Below, one piece after another: positions 46,035 to 58,739 of a DNA stretch of 64,000 bases. This DNA is from Micropterus salmoides (taxonomy: Eukaryota; Chordata; Actinopteri; Centrarchiformes; Centrarchidae). The notes under the pieces are model-generated. The model was given only the letters and a program-made list of their open reading frames with translations, made no database searches and was not told where the DNA came from. Each line of letters begins with the position of its first letter. Position 1 is the first letter of the stretch. The stretch is taken from the NCBI RefSeq assembly GCF_014851395.1, contig NW_024040374.1, forward strand, positions 29,530,772-29,594,771, given 5' to 3'. The translations under genes and the position numbers were made by a program.

Positions 46035-47445
46035 AGAAGCAAAAGCACAGGTTAGCTGCTTTGCTTTCAGGGCCGTGGTATTGTTCATGCTGGCTCACTG
46101 TCATGGCCTACTGGGACACTTGAATCGAACAGTCTTCAACAAAAGGCTACTATGTCTACACTTTTTGTCTAATGAGATAATCTAATTTAAGTTGAGATTC
46201 AACACTGTAAAGAGAAATTTCCAAGTTTATTACAACTTGGGTTTTATGTTGTCATATGTTACCATTATCGAAGGCAGGTTTTTATACCTTTTGTCAATGG
46301 CCACACTCAAACTTGGGGTAAAAAGATATACCCTTGTTGACTAGGGCTTTACAGTGGCGACAATAAACTGCCATGTCCCCAGTTCACCTCCGGCCAGGGC
46401 ACCTTTGTTCCATGTCATCCTCCATCCAATTTTCTCTTTCCTGTCATCTCCCAACTCTTAATTCCACTTTTTTTATGTGATTCAAATAATGAAAAACTCT
46501 CGACTCTAGACAAGCCGACACGCACTTTCTTTGAAGAATGCCTTAATACTTTTTTACGGCATTACATATGAGGATCACTGTATGAGCAAGAGAACTGCAC
46601 AGAAATTGAAAGAACCCTGACCCTAAACTAGCAATGACGACTGATATTATACACTTTCCACATGTTAACATGCTTGTCTTTGGTTCTCATGATGAAACAA
46701 ATATCACATTCACACCCGACCGGGCATAATGTGAGACTGTGTTAAGGCTGATAATAGCACAGGTCTGCAATGCCTCTGGTCTTCTCTTTCTTTGCCTGTT
46801 TCCACAGATCTATAAATAGCAGTGCTGATCACGCAACACAGCCTGCCATCACACTGCCTGTTCTCTGCAGCTCGCACACACACACCTACACACTTCCCCC
46901 ATGTTCCCTCTCCTATTCTCTACTATCTACTTTCATTTTCTCTGACTCCTCAGCCCTCCTTCCCCACTCTTTCTCTCTTTCTCTCTCCTCCACCCTCTCA
47001 TTTGATCTCAGTTTCCTTAATATGCGTCCCCTCATTTCCTTCTCTAACTCTCTAATTTCTCTCCATGTTAGATTCCACAGTATCCCTCTCTCTACCCACT
47101 GTGATACTTTCCACCCACCTTCTAAATTCATTTAGCTTCTTCTCCACCCCTCCTCGTGTTGCCCTCTCTCTTCCTCATTAACTGTCAACCCAGCCAGTCA
47201 CTTATTTCACACACAGGGATGGATTGAAGTGGCAGCAGTGACTGATGACAGCCAGCGTGGCTGTACTGCAGTTGTAGACCCCACAGTAGAGAAACGAGCG
47301 CTTGCTGGAATCTGTTTGCTCTGATATTGATTTCACCTGAGTGGATGTCATTTGCTTATCCCATTCTTGTCTTATCCCATTTGGTGATGAGGAGGTTGTT
47401 TTGAATGATTAACTCACCTGACCTAAAAGTAGTTTTGTAAATGTT
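46035..47445. other. No gene seen
   Basis: 46330-46470 vaguely resembles a SINE-derived segment. 46770-47135 is pyrimidine-rich and open by composition only. No exon. Confidence 0.45.
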
Positions 47446-47451
47446 GAAGTA

Positions 47452-47640
47452 AATGCTAACGTCAGTGTGTTACATTGCTCACAATGACAACTTACTTCCC
47501 ATGGTCACAATTTTAGTTTAGCGTGTTAGCCTGCAAACATTTGCTAACATTTGCATAATTACAGTAGCACTAATTACAAAGTACAGCTAAGTTCTAATAT
47601 GAATTGCTCCTTACCTGACCTTGATTCATGATATGCAAAG
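47452..47640 (+). repeat. Dispersed repeat D, copy 2
   Basis: Contains GCTCACAATGACAAC, TTTAGTTTAGCGTGTTAGC, AACATTTGCTAACATTTGC and TAATTACAAAGTACAGCTAA in the same order as at 21646-21800. Confidence 0.5.
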
Positions 47641-47644
47641 TGCT

Positions 47645-48685
47645 AGCAGCTCGCTGTGCCGCTACACTTCAGACTGCATGAGAATACAGCTTCTCTTTAA
47701 GCCACTATCTTCATTCATCTCAGTCTGAAAACTGCTCTGTTTGGCCTCAATACTACACCTGACAGCTGGCACATGTTTTCTGGTTTCTAATTTTAAATCA
47801 AACTACTTCTTTTTTCACTTCCACATGTCAGTTTTGTGTTGATTTAGCACTAACCGCACCCTGTCGCACAATCTTGGCAAAAATCCAGTTTGTTTTCTCT
47901 CACTGTACTAATATCTCAAAATCAATGTGCAAATTCTTTATTGTAAATTGTATAATAAAAATTTACAATCAGCCAAGCCCCCTTAAGTTCTTTCTTGCCA
48001 TACATAGCAGTAACAATTATATTAACGCTCCCATGAGATGAATGATGAGTGCCAGTCATGTCTAGGTGGAAGTAGTTTGTGGTCCAGGGTAAAAAATGAA
48101 CCAACAAATCTATACTGATACTTTTTTGTATTCACTGTGTACTGGATCTGCACTGAAAAGTACTACTTCCAAGAAACTGCCACAGTCTCACCCTATGAGT
48201 CCAACATTGACAAAAGCTGTCACCTTCTCCCGCCCACTAACTGCTGGTGATGGAAATAGAAGAATTAAACCCTCAAACAGTGTTACAGACTCACTCAGTA
48301 CTGAGTGAACCAAGTAGCTTGTTTTAAGCGGGTAGTGGCTGACACATTCTCCCCTCAGGGGTTACCGTAGCTGTTTGTGCTCACTACCGAGATTGTTGAT
48401 TATTGTATGCTCAACTCGACCTGGCCCTTACACACTCGCTTCCCTTGAGACTTCCTTCCAAACTGCTACGCATCTATCAAAGAATAAAGATATCCCGCCT
48501 GGGGGCGTTTGGGCTCGCCAATTTCATTCATGTATAAGGGTTAGACAGGCTCAGTGCTTAATAGCCGGTGGATGCTATTGCTTGATAACTGCTGAGAGGT
48601 TGGAGCTGACTACCACAGTTTAGATGATAATTAGACTACATGTAGTGCGAGTATTGCATTTAAGTTATGTTGTTGATTTCACTAA
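47645..48685. other. No gene seen
   Basis: A GC-richer block at 48180-48620 is open for 70-82 codons in places but has no recognisable domain. Confidence 0.45.
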
Positions 48686-48689
48686 TTGA

Positions 48690-48990
48690 AAGGGTAAATC
48701 CACCAATTTTACTTATCAAAGTCTGTTTACAGGTCTTGGAGTAGCCTTCTGCTGCATATGTGAAAAAAAGATATATAACGGTTAAAGTTAAAGGTTTGGG
48801 CTGAAGGACTGCAGTTTGAAAATGAGGTGGAGGAGTTCAGAACTCAGTAGCCTGCTCCTCATCTCTGCTCGAAGCTAGCGCCGCAACGTTACACTAGCCA
48901 CTGCTAGCATAACATACCAAATCTCAGACTGCACAGTCGCCAGTCCAGTTGCACTGTGGGTAATGTACTTCTCCAAAGGGGAAAAAACTC
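48690..48990 (+). repeat. Possible MITE (repeat E)
   Basis: CACCAATTTTACTTATCAAA, GTCTGTTTACAGGTCTTGGA and GCACTGTGGGTAATGTACTT resemble a fish MITE I remember. Only one copy occurs here and the right end is not defined. Confidence 0.4.
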
Positions 48991-48999
48991 CTAAGATGT

Positions 49000-50045
49000 T
49001 GCTATGCTTCAACCAAAGTGCTTGTCTGATGCTTTACCAGCATTTGACCTTTTCATCATAGGAATTTGGGGCTGCGTCTGGCCCACTTCATGCAGTATAA
49101 TAGGTAAGGAGTGCGAAGGTGAGGAAGTACTCAGGGTTTTAACTTCTCTTTCTAGTTTAGTTCAATTTTCACACTATGAATGCCTTTGAGGAGAGATTGT
49201 CCAAAAGTGTGAGTGTGGCAGTTTTGCACAGCTATAAACACTTTTGCCTAGTTTCAGCCAACTTGTAGTACAAACTAGTTTCTTTCAAGCATACTGACAC
49301 CTTTCTGTACTTTGATACATCCCTAAAATTTGTACACACATATACCTTGTTTAGACTTGCATGATATTTCTTCTTCTTACACTGGCATTTCTATTTCATA
49401 GTGACAAATGTTACTGTTTCTCTCTTTTGTAGCAGGTTCCGTTATTATATATCCTGTAAATGCTGGACTGCTTTTCCATGTAATTTATTCATGAGCAGCA
49501 TTTAATTTCAATAATTCTGAGTCTTGTTTGTATTATCACTTGCATTATATGTTCCCATGGTCCTCATTTGTTTTTATGTGTAGTCACATCTCTATGCTTT
49601 CAGTTGCCATTTTGCTCCTGCAAATAAAACATTCATTAAGTTTAATCCAATCTATCTATCTATCTTCACTCCCCGTCACTCCTCCCCTTCTGTTTGTCTT
49701 TCACCTCTTCTCTCTTGTCTTCATCCAGCCCCTTTTCCTTCTATCATACTTCTATGATTTGTTTGCCTCGTTCCCCCTTCTCTTCCCCACCTCACTGCTC
49801 CATCTCTCCTTATAATCCTCTGCATTTATTCAGTACTCTTCTGCCTTCTCTCCCTCTCTCTTACACACTCCTCCTGTTTTATTAGGACATGCACTTAAGG
49901 GAATCACTTTCTTAGACCATTTGTGCCCCCCCGAGTGCTACCACCACCACCCACATCTCAGACACACACATGCTTTATAGAAAAAGCTCCTGGAGGACAA
50001 CAGGTTAGGACATCATGTTTAAGAGGGTTAATGTATAAATCCCAA
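49000..50045. other. No gene seen
   Basis: Contains a short (CTAT)n run near 49648-49663 and a CT-rich block at 49660-49870 that generates spurious serine/leucine-rich frames. Confidence 0.5.
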
Positions 50046-50640
50046 ACTGAAAGGGGCTGTATGTAGTTTTCAGTGGCCACTAGCAGTGTGGTTTTTAGAT
50101 TGCTACCAAGTGCATGCTTGTACGCGTGCTCAAACTAATGAACTAACATAGCTGGCTGCCCTTGCCTTGCATCAAGGCTAGTATAAACAAACCACTCCAC
50201 ATTTGGAGTGGTTACCGCTACATCATTTCTTGCAGGCCAAAATCAACTCTTTGACTTAATACCGGTGGTACACAGGATAGTAATATGGACTATGTCAGCT
50301 GATGAAGTAATGTGGAAAGCCATACAACTGTAGTATTTTGCACCAGATAAGTAAGCAGCTGCTCAGCAATAGCCGGCGAGCTAACGTTATCTAACTTGAT
50401 AGTCTACCTGTCCAATAGGAGGAAAGCCAACTCTGCAACGGTTTATCAGTTCCAAAACAAAGCGGAGGCCTCTCCATGATTCAAGCTTTTCTAATGTTTA
50501 CTGTTTTCACCTGACTGGCCGTCAGAGGTAACAGAAAAACCTGGCAAGTGGATCGTTTTTAATGTGAGGTTATATTCCTTTACACACAGGTTAAAAAAGC
50601 ATTTATTTCATTAAGAAAACTACATATAGCCCGTTTAAGT
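50046..50640. mobile_element. MITE-F, 595 bp with 26-bp TIRs
   Basis: The left end starts ACTGAAAGGGGCTGTATG. The right end, inverted, starts ACTTAAACGGGCTATATG. The two match at 23 of 26 positions through GTAGTTTTC. The interior is non-coding. No second copy in the window and no clear target duplication. Confidence 0.75.
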
Positions 50641-50644
50641 GTAT

Positions 50645-51580
50645 GCATGAATGTATTTTTTTAAAAGGAGAGTTTTGAGTTTAACAGTGAAAACCAGCAC
50701 AACCAGCTGTTTTCATCTGTGAAATAACATGACCTAATACTCTACACTGCAGCAGATATGAGTCACTGTGTTCACCAACACATTTTGTACATTGCCCTGA
50801 CTACTAATTACTGCGAGCAGAAATTACATTTGAGGAAATTACTGTTATGTAACGTATTTATGAACACTATGCAGGCTTACACAAGTACTGTACTACATGA
50901 AAGACTTTACTCAATCATATTGACGTCACCCTCCTGTACACTCACAGCAGCCAGGCAGGTGTGCTCCTTCACTAGATTTCACTCAATTTTTTATTTGCCT
51001 GTTTCATATAGCTGTCCCATAACTTGATAGCCACAGGGGAACTTAAAAGAATGGACTAAAAAAATTGCTTTCAGTTACAAAAACAACCGAAAAACCAAAA
51101 CAGTAGCCTCTTGTAAACATTATTGTGGTCCAGACCTCAGGGACCTCAATGGTAGCTACAGCAGCGTCTTTGTGCACTGTAGAGGCCTGCACAGGGCTGT
51201 TTTGTGAAGTCAACAGTAGCACCACTGTGATTCTTATCTTTAAAATATACTCATGTGGGGATACACTGGCTATTTTTAGACTTAGAATCAGATTATGTTG
51301 ACGCAACCAGCACTAATAGTTAATGGTCAATATAAACGGCTGCCAACAGAATCAGCGGGATAGTTGGGAAGGTTGGGATGCATGTAGTTAAACATGTTAA
51401 GGTAGCTATAGGCAGGTCCTAAATGGTAGTAAATCAAAGAAAGGAAAAAAAGATAACAGAAAAGAAAACTCAAAAACTCAAAAACAAACAATACTGTACT
51501 GTACACCTCAATCAGATGTCAGTGTCAGGATTTACTTTGGAGTTCTCAATCCTCAGGATGGCTTGGCTCTCCACATCACA
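50645..51580. other. No gene seen
   Basis: Frames of about 87-89 codons on both strands are without domains. 51120-51250 is moderately GC-rich and unassigned. Confidence 0.5.
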
Positions 51581-51584
51581 GACT

Positions 51585-51681
51585 GGTTAGTTTTATTACC
51601 TAGTAATAAGTAAAGTAATATTATTACTTTTTTAAGTAGTAATAAGTAACTAGTAATTTCTGAGTAACTTGCCCAACACTG
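51585..51681 (-). mobile_element. DNA-transposon terminus fragment
   Basis: On the minus strand it starts CAGTGTTGGGCAAGTTACTC, then alternates TTACTAGTTACTTATTACT and AAAAAAGTAATAATATTAC. A CAGTGTTGGGCAAGTTACT start followed by TTACT-rich sequence is familiar from fish hAT-like elements. Confidence 0.5.
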
Positions 51682-52091
51682 ACGGCCACACACATCACTA
51701 TCCATACACTGAGTAGCATTCCTGGGTATTCCTAGAGGTCTCACAAACATGTTTAATGCACTTCCTTCCTCATAAAACATTTGTTAAGTAGATTTCTTAA
51801 ATCCTGAAATCTTTGCATGTCCGTGTTTATTGGCTAGCAGTCATCCTCCCTGTATTTTTTTGGCACATTGTAATGCTTCTTTGCATGTTACCTCCACCAA
51901 CTGTCATTCAGTGAAATGAATAGCGTGCATGAGTGTCCTCCTGCAATTGGACACCTTTAAGTGAGGCAGTGGCAGCTCACTAAATAGCTTCGATAGCTTC
52001 GATGACTAGATGTTTGTTAGTATTTCAGTTTCTATGTGTGGCTTATGCTGTTTTCATCTGCCTATGCCAAGTTCACCTAAAGTGACCTCAG

Positions 52092-52106
52092 CCCCCCCCC
52101 CCCCCC
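52092..52106. repeat. Poly-C run
   Basis: Fifteen consecutive C bases: a sequencing and assembly weak spot. Confidence 0.95.
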
Positions 52107-52211
52107 GCAGTCAGCAATTCATTATCTGACCTAACCAAGCACATGAGCCCTGACTCATTTTTCTCCCTCCCTCTCTCTGCAAAACCTCCCCCACCACCTC
52201 CTTCATCCCCA

Positions 52212-52213
52212 TG

Positions 52214-52245
<32 letters not shown>
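52212..52245. repeat. (TGCC)n microsatellite
   Basis: About eight TGCC units. Confidence 0.95.
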
Positions 52246-52246
<1 letters not shown>

Positions 52247-52642
52247 AATTGTTGATTGTCCTTTCCAGTCTATGCCTGCAGCGAGCTCACGTAGGCGCCC
52301 ACACACTGAATCTTTATCTTTTTATAGCTCTGTCTTGTTAGGCAGTGAAAGCAGATTTCTCCCCCATGAACAGTAAGTATCTCCTGCAGCCAAAACTTCT
52401 GTGTTATATAACTTATATAACAAGGGACTTAGAAGTATGCCACAAAAGTATGAACAGTTCGTTTAAACTCCACTTCGTATTATTGATGTTCTCTAAAGAT
52501 GAAATACAGAAATGTTAATGTTATGGTTATTTGTGCTTTTAGATTTCTTTGCGAGACAGTTATGAAACCACACAAGAGGAAGCTTTTGGTTTTGGTCTGA
52601 CGGTGTTTATTTATAACAAGCCCAAAAGTACAAGATGTATTC

Positions 52643-52683
52643 TCATCTGCTGGACTAAAGCAGCAGTCCAGTCCAGCAGATGA
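52643..52683. other. 14-bp perfect hairpin
   Basis: Arms TCATCTGCTGGACT (52643-52656) and its exact inverse complement (52670-52683) enclose a 13-nt loop. Confidence 0.8.
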
Positions 52684-53681
52684 AATAAACGCCACCCCTG
52701 CATGTGTGAAAAACCCATCATCCAATAAAACAGGACTAGGTAGCTGAGTTGAGCCAGCACATGCAAAGAGTGTAGGGTCTGTAAAATCGGGTGTTTTTAA
52801 GAGAGTGAGAGAGAGAGCACACATGCTGACTGGTATCTGTTACTATCAATAAACAGACTGGGTGTAAACACTGGAAAATACATATGGAACGATTAGCTAC
52901 TCCAAATTCATTGATAGTCTTTGGTCTTGTCTAGCCAATCCCAGGGCACTAAACCTAGAAATAGAAGAGAAATTAGAAAGAGCTACAGCAGAGTTAAAGG
53001 TTTTAAGAGTAACTTCACACCTGTGAAATTTTTGTTTTTGATCACCGGCAGTGGTTTAACTTCTAACATTGCTGCAGTGATGTACCGGTGTATCCCACAA
53101 GCCACTGAGGTGTGGCTACAGGTGCAACAAAGCACACTTCTGACCACCAGCTCTGCATCATCACTGCTATACTGCTGCCTGCTCTCAGAAATGTAAGTCC
53201 CTGTTGTTGGTGGCCCAGCTGTTTAGCATTTAGTTTGTCATGAATGTTGAATGTTTCTTTAATAAGTGTTTATGTTCCCCAAATGTTGTGTGTCTTACGC
53301 TATGCCTGGTTTTTGAGCTTTGACAGTCAGTCTTGTTCAGATTTGTCCCAGAGCTTTTAATGCGCATTGTTGCAATAATTGGATAAAATGTGACGCAAGT
53401 TTCCTGACTGAAATGAGAAAGCTTGTACGTCTCATCTTGTGCATGTGGGTTTTAAAAATGGGGAGTCAGTCAGCCAAGTAGCAATAGATTTTCTTAATTT
53501 ATGACTGACCCGCTCAAAGGTCTAGCAAAAATGTAAGTATTGGGATATATATTGTGCTCATTTGGCTCATTTATTTAAATATCTTTTTTATTTTAATGGA
53601 TGGAGAGAGCAAATGGCTTCAATAAAAAAAATCCAGAATAAGTGGGCATAAACGACATCCTTGGCTTCTTGTTTTGGTTTG

Positions 53682-53975
53682 AAGGGGACCTATTATGTTT
53701 TTTCATATTTTCTGGCATTTCTATAACATTACAATGTCAGATGTTCATGTTAAACATGGCCAAAGCTTCAAATAATAATATCATAATGAGGTCAAAGTAT
53801 TTTTTAATCATCCCTGTGAGCTAAAACCTCAGATATCTCCCTGTTCTGAATGCTCTGTTTTAAACTTTTTTATCTACTAACGGCTCGGTCTTCCGCAGCA
53901 TCTACAGCTCGTTTCAGACAGAGACTGAAATGAGGCCCTGCATGAAGAAAATTATTTATTTGAATTTTGAATCAT
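53682..53975 (+). mobile_element. MITE-A copy 3
   Basis: Starts AAGGGGACCTATTATG and follows copies 1 and 2 through TTCATGTTAAACATGGCC and AAAGCTTCAAATAATAAT to AACGGCTCGGTC. It then continues into CGTTTCAGACAGAGACTGA, beyond the part seen in copy 1. Right limit approximate. Confidence 0.65.
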
Positions 53976-54424
53976 GCAAAGCTGCCATAGAGGAGTCACA
54001 GAACTACAATATAGGGCTGGAAATTAACAAAATTAACAACAGACATGACATGTACAGAACATGGGTGTTCTATACATCAAACACATGCAGTTATTGAACA
54101 ATTACACACAAGGCAAATTGCTAATTAGACTCTTCAGTATTTGACTGGAAGTATTTGATCCTGAAGGACTTCAGCTAGGTTTTTGCTCAACGCAGTGTCC
54201 CCGGAGCGAGTGTCGGCGTGCCAAAAATGAGGGGTGAGTTGTTCAAAACAGGGATGAGTTGTTCAAAACAGCAAATACACATCAGATTCAGAGGAAATTT
54301 GTTTTCACAGTCTGTACAAAGAGAACCTTCAACATGAATACTACACACAAACGACCCATACTACACATATACAAACAATGTACACATATGTAACACAGGA
54401 GTGACATCATTAACTTGTGTTAAT
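53976..54424. other. No gene seen
   Basis: AT-rich. It contains a tandem GATGAGTTGTTCAAAACAG duplication near 54244-54270 and may include the 3' UTR of the adjacent LINE. Confidence 0.4.
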
Positions 54425-55440
54425 TTGAGTTCAACACTCTTATAGCACAGGGTACAAAACTTTTCCCAAAGCGTTAGGAGTTAGAGGTGTTATGAGAAAG
54501 TGTTCTTGGAAGAGATGAGTTTTCAAGAGCTTCTTGAGATTAGAGAGGGACGCCCCTGCTCTGATTGCATGTGGTAGCTCATTCCACCATCGTGGTGTCA
54601 CAGATGAGAACAGCAGACTGAGATTGTTTTGTGTGTACGGATGGCAGAGCCAGGTGGCGTTCGTTGGAGGAGCGCAGTAGTTGAAAAGGAATGTATTTAT
54701 ATTATGGAGTTTATGTAGATGGGTGCAGACCCAGTAGTCACTCTGTATGCAAGCATTAATGACTTTCTGATTCGGGAGGCCAAGGGGAGTCAGTGTGACA
54801 TGAGTCCTTTGGGGCTGATCAAAAACCAGACGCGCTGCTGTGTTCTGAACCATTTGTAGTGGTTTCACCACTCAAGCTGGAAGGCCCGCTAGGAGGGCAT
54901 TGCAATAGTCGATGCGAGAAAAAAACATGGCCTGTACCAGATGCTGGATGGCATATTGAGTGAGGTAGGGTCTGATTTTTCTGATGTTGTATAGAGCAAA
55001 GCGGCACGACCAAGAGACAGCGGCAACATGGTCTGAAAAGGACAGCTGGTCATCATGACACCGAAGTTTCTCACCACCCTGGTTGGAGTGATGGTTGAGG
55101 AGTCAGTTTGTAGTTTGATGTTATGGTGGATAGATTGCTTGGCTGGAATGACCAAGAGTTCAGTCTTAGAGAGGTTTAGTTGAAGGTGGCGAGCCTCCAT
55201 CCATGCAGATATGTCCGTGAGACAGTCCGTGAGCCGCGCCGAGATGGTGGGGTCGTCTGGCGGGAAGGATAGGTAGAGTTGCATATTGTCTGCGTAGCGG
55301 TGGAAAGAGAAGCCATGCAAGCAAACGATGGGCCCCAGTGAGGTGGTGTAAATTGAGAAGAGAAGGGGCCCTAGCACCGAGCCTTGGGGCACCCCTGTGG
55401 AGAGGAAGTGGGAGGATAATTGTCCTTGCCACAAAACATT
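54425..55440 (-). mobile_element. CR1/L2-like LINE, truncated and broken
   Basis: The minus strand encodes RT from motif B to the C-terminus, but the 5' two-thirds of the element are missing. Sequence differs clearly from the LINE at 7645-10200, so it is a separate family. The left (3') boundary is approximate; no simple-repeat tail was recognised. Confidence 0.8.
54440..55434 (-). pseudogene. LINE reverse transcriptase relic
   Basis: Upstream frame (55434-54889) starts with STGVPQGSVLGPLLFSIYTT (motif B), then HRYADNMQLYLSFPPDD (motif C, again YADN), LQLNLSKTELLVIPA and ITPTRVVRNFGV. The family's RIDYCNALLAGLPA and PLQMVQNTAARLVF segments then continue in other frames, the last from 54871 to 54440, so at least one frameshift and one stop (TGA near 54872) break it. 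Confidence 0.8.
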
Positions 55441-56013
55441 GTAAAATAAATTTTAAATTACCTCTTTTTTTAAATCTCACTACCTTTCATAGTTTACAAT
55501 GCATGGTGAAACCTGTAAAATGAAATAAAACGGATGAAGTAATATTAAAGTAGAATAATATTTTATTTAATAATTAAGTGTTGCAAAAATATACATGCCA
55601 TACATAATAGCGTAGGATTTTGTTATAGCAGCTTTCAGTTGGAAAATGGTCTATTTATTCAACTAAATTCTCAGTGGCTTATGCTTCATGAACGGCCGTG
55701 TTTCAGTTTAGTGAGTGAGACCACACAGCTGAAAAAATCTTTCGAAACAATATTTCTAATGTACTGATTCTGTAAACTGCCCATCACTAGCGTTTGCTCG
55801 AAAAGTTGATCCAATGGTTTAAATATCTTTCTGTCTTACTGCCCTCATGCTCCTCCTCCCACATCGATCCGCCTCTCTACCCCAGCCCCTTGGGAAAGAT
55901 GGCGGGGGAGTGTAGATTATAGCTTATCCCTGCTCTGCTCGACTCTGCATTGCCTCGCTCTGACGGCAGAGCCCTTTCACCTACATTCACTGAGAATCTG
56001 CCTGCCTGCCTAG

Positions 56014-56073
<60 letters not shown>

Positions 56074-57185
56074 ACAGAGTCTGCCTGCCTGGTCTTGTCA
56101 TGCAGAGTGCAGCAGGGCTCTGCAGTCTGACATGGCTCCCTACAGGAGGGACGTATTTCCCATCTGTCTACATTTACATTCTCCCTCTATCTTTTCTCCT
56201 TTACCCTTGTCTTTCTTTATCTCCTTGAGCTCTCCCTCTCTCTAAAATAGATACAAGACGAGTAAAAGAAAGCAGGAGCTGAGAGAGAGAGAGAGGTGGA
56301 GAAAATGCTGTAGGAGGAGACGAGATGAAGTGAAAGGAGAGAAGCTGCAAAGGGCTGTACCACTGGCTGTTTTATGCAAAATGGTAATAGCTTAATGCCA
56401 CTGTACAACATGACTGATGCGCTATCTAGAATAGAAACACTCACATATGGAGCCAATGTTTTCTTTGCCAAAAATGATATCTAGGGGAAGACTAAACTCT
56501 TTCAATATAAATGCTATCAATGTAATTGGTATAAAAATGATAAATGGAAAACCATTACAGTCTACTATAACAGTTTTAACCCAACACAGTAAACAAGTTG
56601 TCTTTGCCTTTGGAACCTATTTGGAAATAAGCACTAGGATCCATCATCTCTCTATCATCAAGTTTAATAAGAGTCAGACGAGTGATGTTGCAATAATGGA
56701 CTTTTTGAAGTTAGAAAATATGACCCTAAATATAGAGGTTTAATCATGCCAAACGCCATTTGTATGGAGAGCTGAACATGTGTAACAAGTTTTATTTCAG
56801 TATGACTTGCAGCCATTCTAACTCAGATGTTTGAATTTAATAATAATGAGTAATTATTAATAATGAATCTACATTTCTTTAAAACAGATTTCGCAGCAGT
56901 CAGTGTGACAACGCATTTGTTACATTTTTATACAAGTGTTTATATGATAATTGCGTATTACAGTAGAAAATCTGAATGAAAAACATCAACCTTCAATTAC
57001 AACAAAAAATTTAATTTTCACTTGAAGATGGCATTTTATGTTTTGTCACCTTTTAAGTTGATACAGTGAACTTGTTAGCAAACAGTTGCTTTGTATATCG
57101 AGTAGATACGGATCAACATTCTCAGGAATTTGGAGTCTTGTTTGTTGACACCTGGCAAATGTAAGTCCAGTATTTACTCTCCTTT
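55441..57185. other. No gene seen; one long (CA)n
   Basis: 55840-56140 is GC-richer. Frames reading through the CA run are spurious. 56440-57180 is AT-rich, with a 98-codon frame at 56447-56743 that has no recognised domain. Confidence 0.45.
56015..56067. repeat. (AC)n microsatellite
   Basis: About 26 uninterrupted AC units, the longest dinucleotide run in the window. Confidence 0.95.
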
Positions 57186-57188
57186 TAG

Positions 57189-58527
57189 CTCTGAGCCGCG
57201 TTTCAGAAAGCAGGTTCAACAAACTCTGAGTGTAAACCTGAACTCTGGGTTGACGAACTCTGAGCAGTCAAACTCAGAGTTTTCAGTTTCAGAAAGGCCG
57301 ATCAGAATAAGTTCAGTCAACTCTGACTATGTTAAACCTGATGGAAGTGCGTGCGTGGGGATGAAAAAAAACATCATCAATGGACCTCCGATACTACGAT
57401 TCACCATGGCAACGGGTAAATAAAGGCAGAGCCTCCATTTTAATCGGGTGGAGCTAGAAATATGAATGCATGTCAACGCGGACCATGATTGGCTCTAAAA
57501 CGCAGGAGTGGAGGATCGATACGTTAACAATATTACATTTTATACAGTGTTGCTAATTCATCATTTACCAGACTGGAATTTCCTTAATGAATGATAAAGT
57601 GCTGGGATTCTCCTACAGCCTGTTATTCATTTTAAACAGCTACAGGCCTGTTTATTCAACTGTAACCTGACGGGACTAAATGCTGGTGGCAATAACTGAA
57701 GATGAAAATATTAATCGAACAGATTAGACATAGTTTAGACTCCTCATGGACCTGTGATTGTAAAGCCACAGTCCGACTCAGTAGGCCTATGGCTATTAAT
57801 GATTTTTTTGCAATGTAAAATGTGTCTAGGTTCAAACTGACTGTGAAGTTTTAGACGTCTATGTTACATTAATAAAATCTTGCTCATTTCGTATTTTATG
57901 AAATGCTGTCAACACACATTCAGACTTTTTATCAGCAGATAATGAAAAACTCACTTTTAAACTACATTTGTTTCAGCTGCATCACAGTCATCCTCACTCA
58001 GAAATATTCACATCATATCCAGCTGATAACTACGATAGAAATGTTGATAACTATGATAAGAATGTTCAATCTGTGCGACTACAATATGAAAGGTTACGGT
58101 TTATTGATCAGTTTTATACAGATTAGTTTAAACTGCAGCACTGTTGCCAACCTGACAGCTACCTTAATGTCCACAGAGTCACTGTGTTATAAAGGACAGT
58201 GTAGCTTATAGATTTTATTCTGTGCTGAGGATAAATCCACAATGTCCAAAGATAACTCTTTGTCCATACATCAATGACAGATTGATCTTAAAAGCGTCAT
58301 GTTGTAACTGTGTTCCAACATATCGACAGTCTGAATGAGGAAATGCAGAAGACCGCTTCAAGCTCCACAGGAGGGGAGGAATCAGAAAGAAACTCTACAT
58401 TTGTTGAAGTAAACCTCCTCTCAAGCAGGTTAGGTTCACAGCGTAAGTTCCCGGGGTTACAAACCCTCATCTCGGGCTCAACTTACTCAGAGTTTTCACT
58501 AAACCCGCTTTCTGAAACAGGCTTCAC
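57189..58527. mobile_element. 1.34-kb TIR element, PIF/Harbinger-like
   Basis: The left end reads GAGCCGCGTTTCAGAAAGC then AGGTTCAACAAACTCTGAG. The right end, inverted, reads GAAGCCTGTTTCAGAAAGC then GGGTTTAGTGAAAACTCTGA. TAG lies on both flanks (57186-57188, 58528-58530), consistent with a 3-bp TWA-type duplication. Sub-terminal direct AACTCTGAG/AACTCAGAG words repeat several times. The interior is AT-rich; a 102-codon frame at 57903-58211 shows no transposase motif. Non-autonomous. Confidence 0.7.
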
Positions 58528-58739
58528 TAGCTAGATCTTTGTCCATTTTTGGGGGGGGCAGGTAGCATCCAGTGGGTTTATCAGATCTTTTTTCACTAAA
58601 ACCAGCTGCCTGCTGTTAAAACCAACACTATGAGAATGGTGTGAATGAAGAAAAACAATAAAGTTGTGGGTCATAAACCAAAACGGTGAGCTGAAAGATG
58701 CGATAAAGCACTGCAGAGCTGAGGGGAACTGCAGAGTAA

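Larger units (their letters stand above)
51690..53680. other. No gene seen
   Basis: Contains poly-C, (TGCC)n and a short hairpin, listed separately. Frames at 52480-52824 and 52921-53196 lack domains. Confidence 0.5.

Noticed and set aside
46770..49885. Serine/leucine-rich frames at 46770-47135 and 49528-49885
   Set aside because: They come from CT-rich low-complexity sequence without domains.
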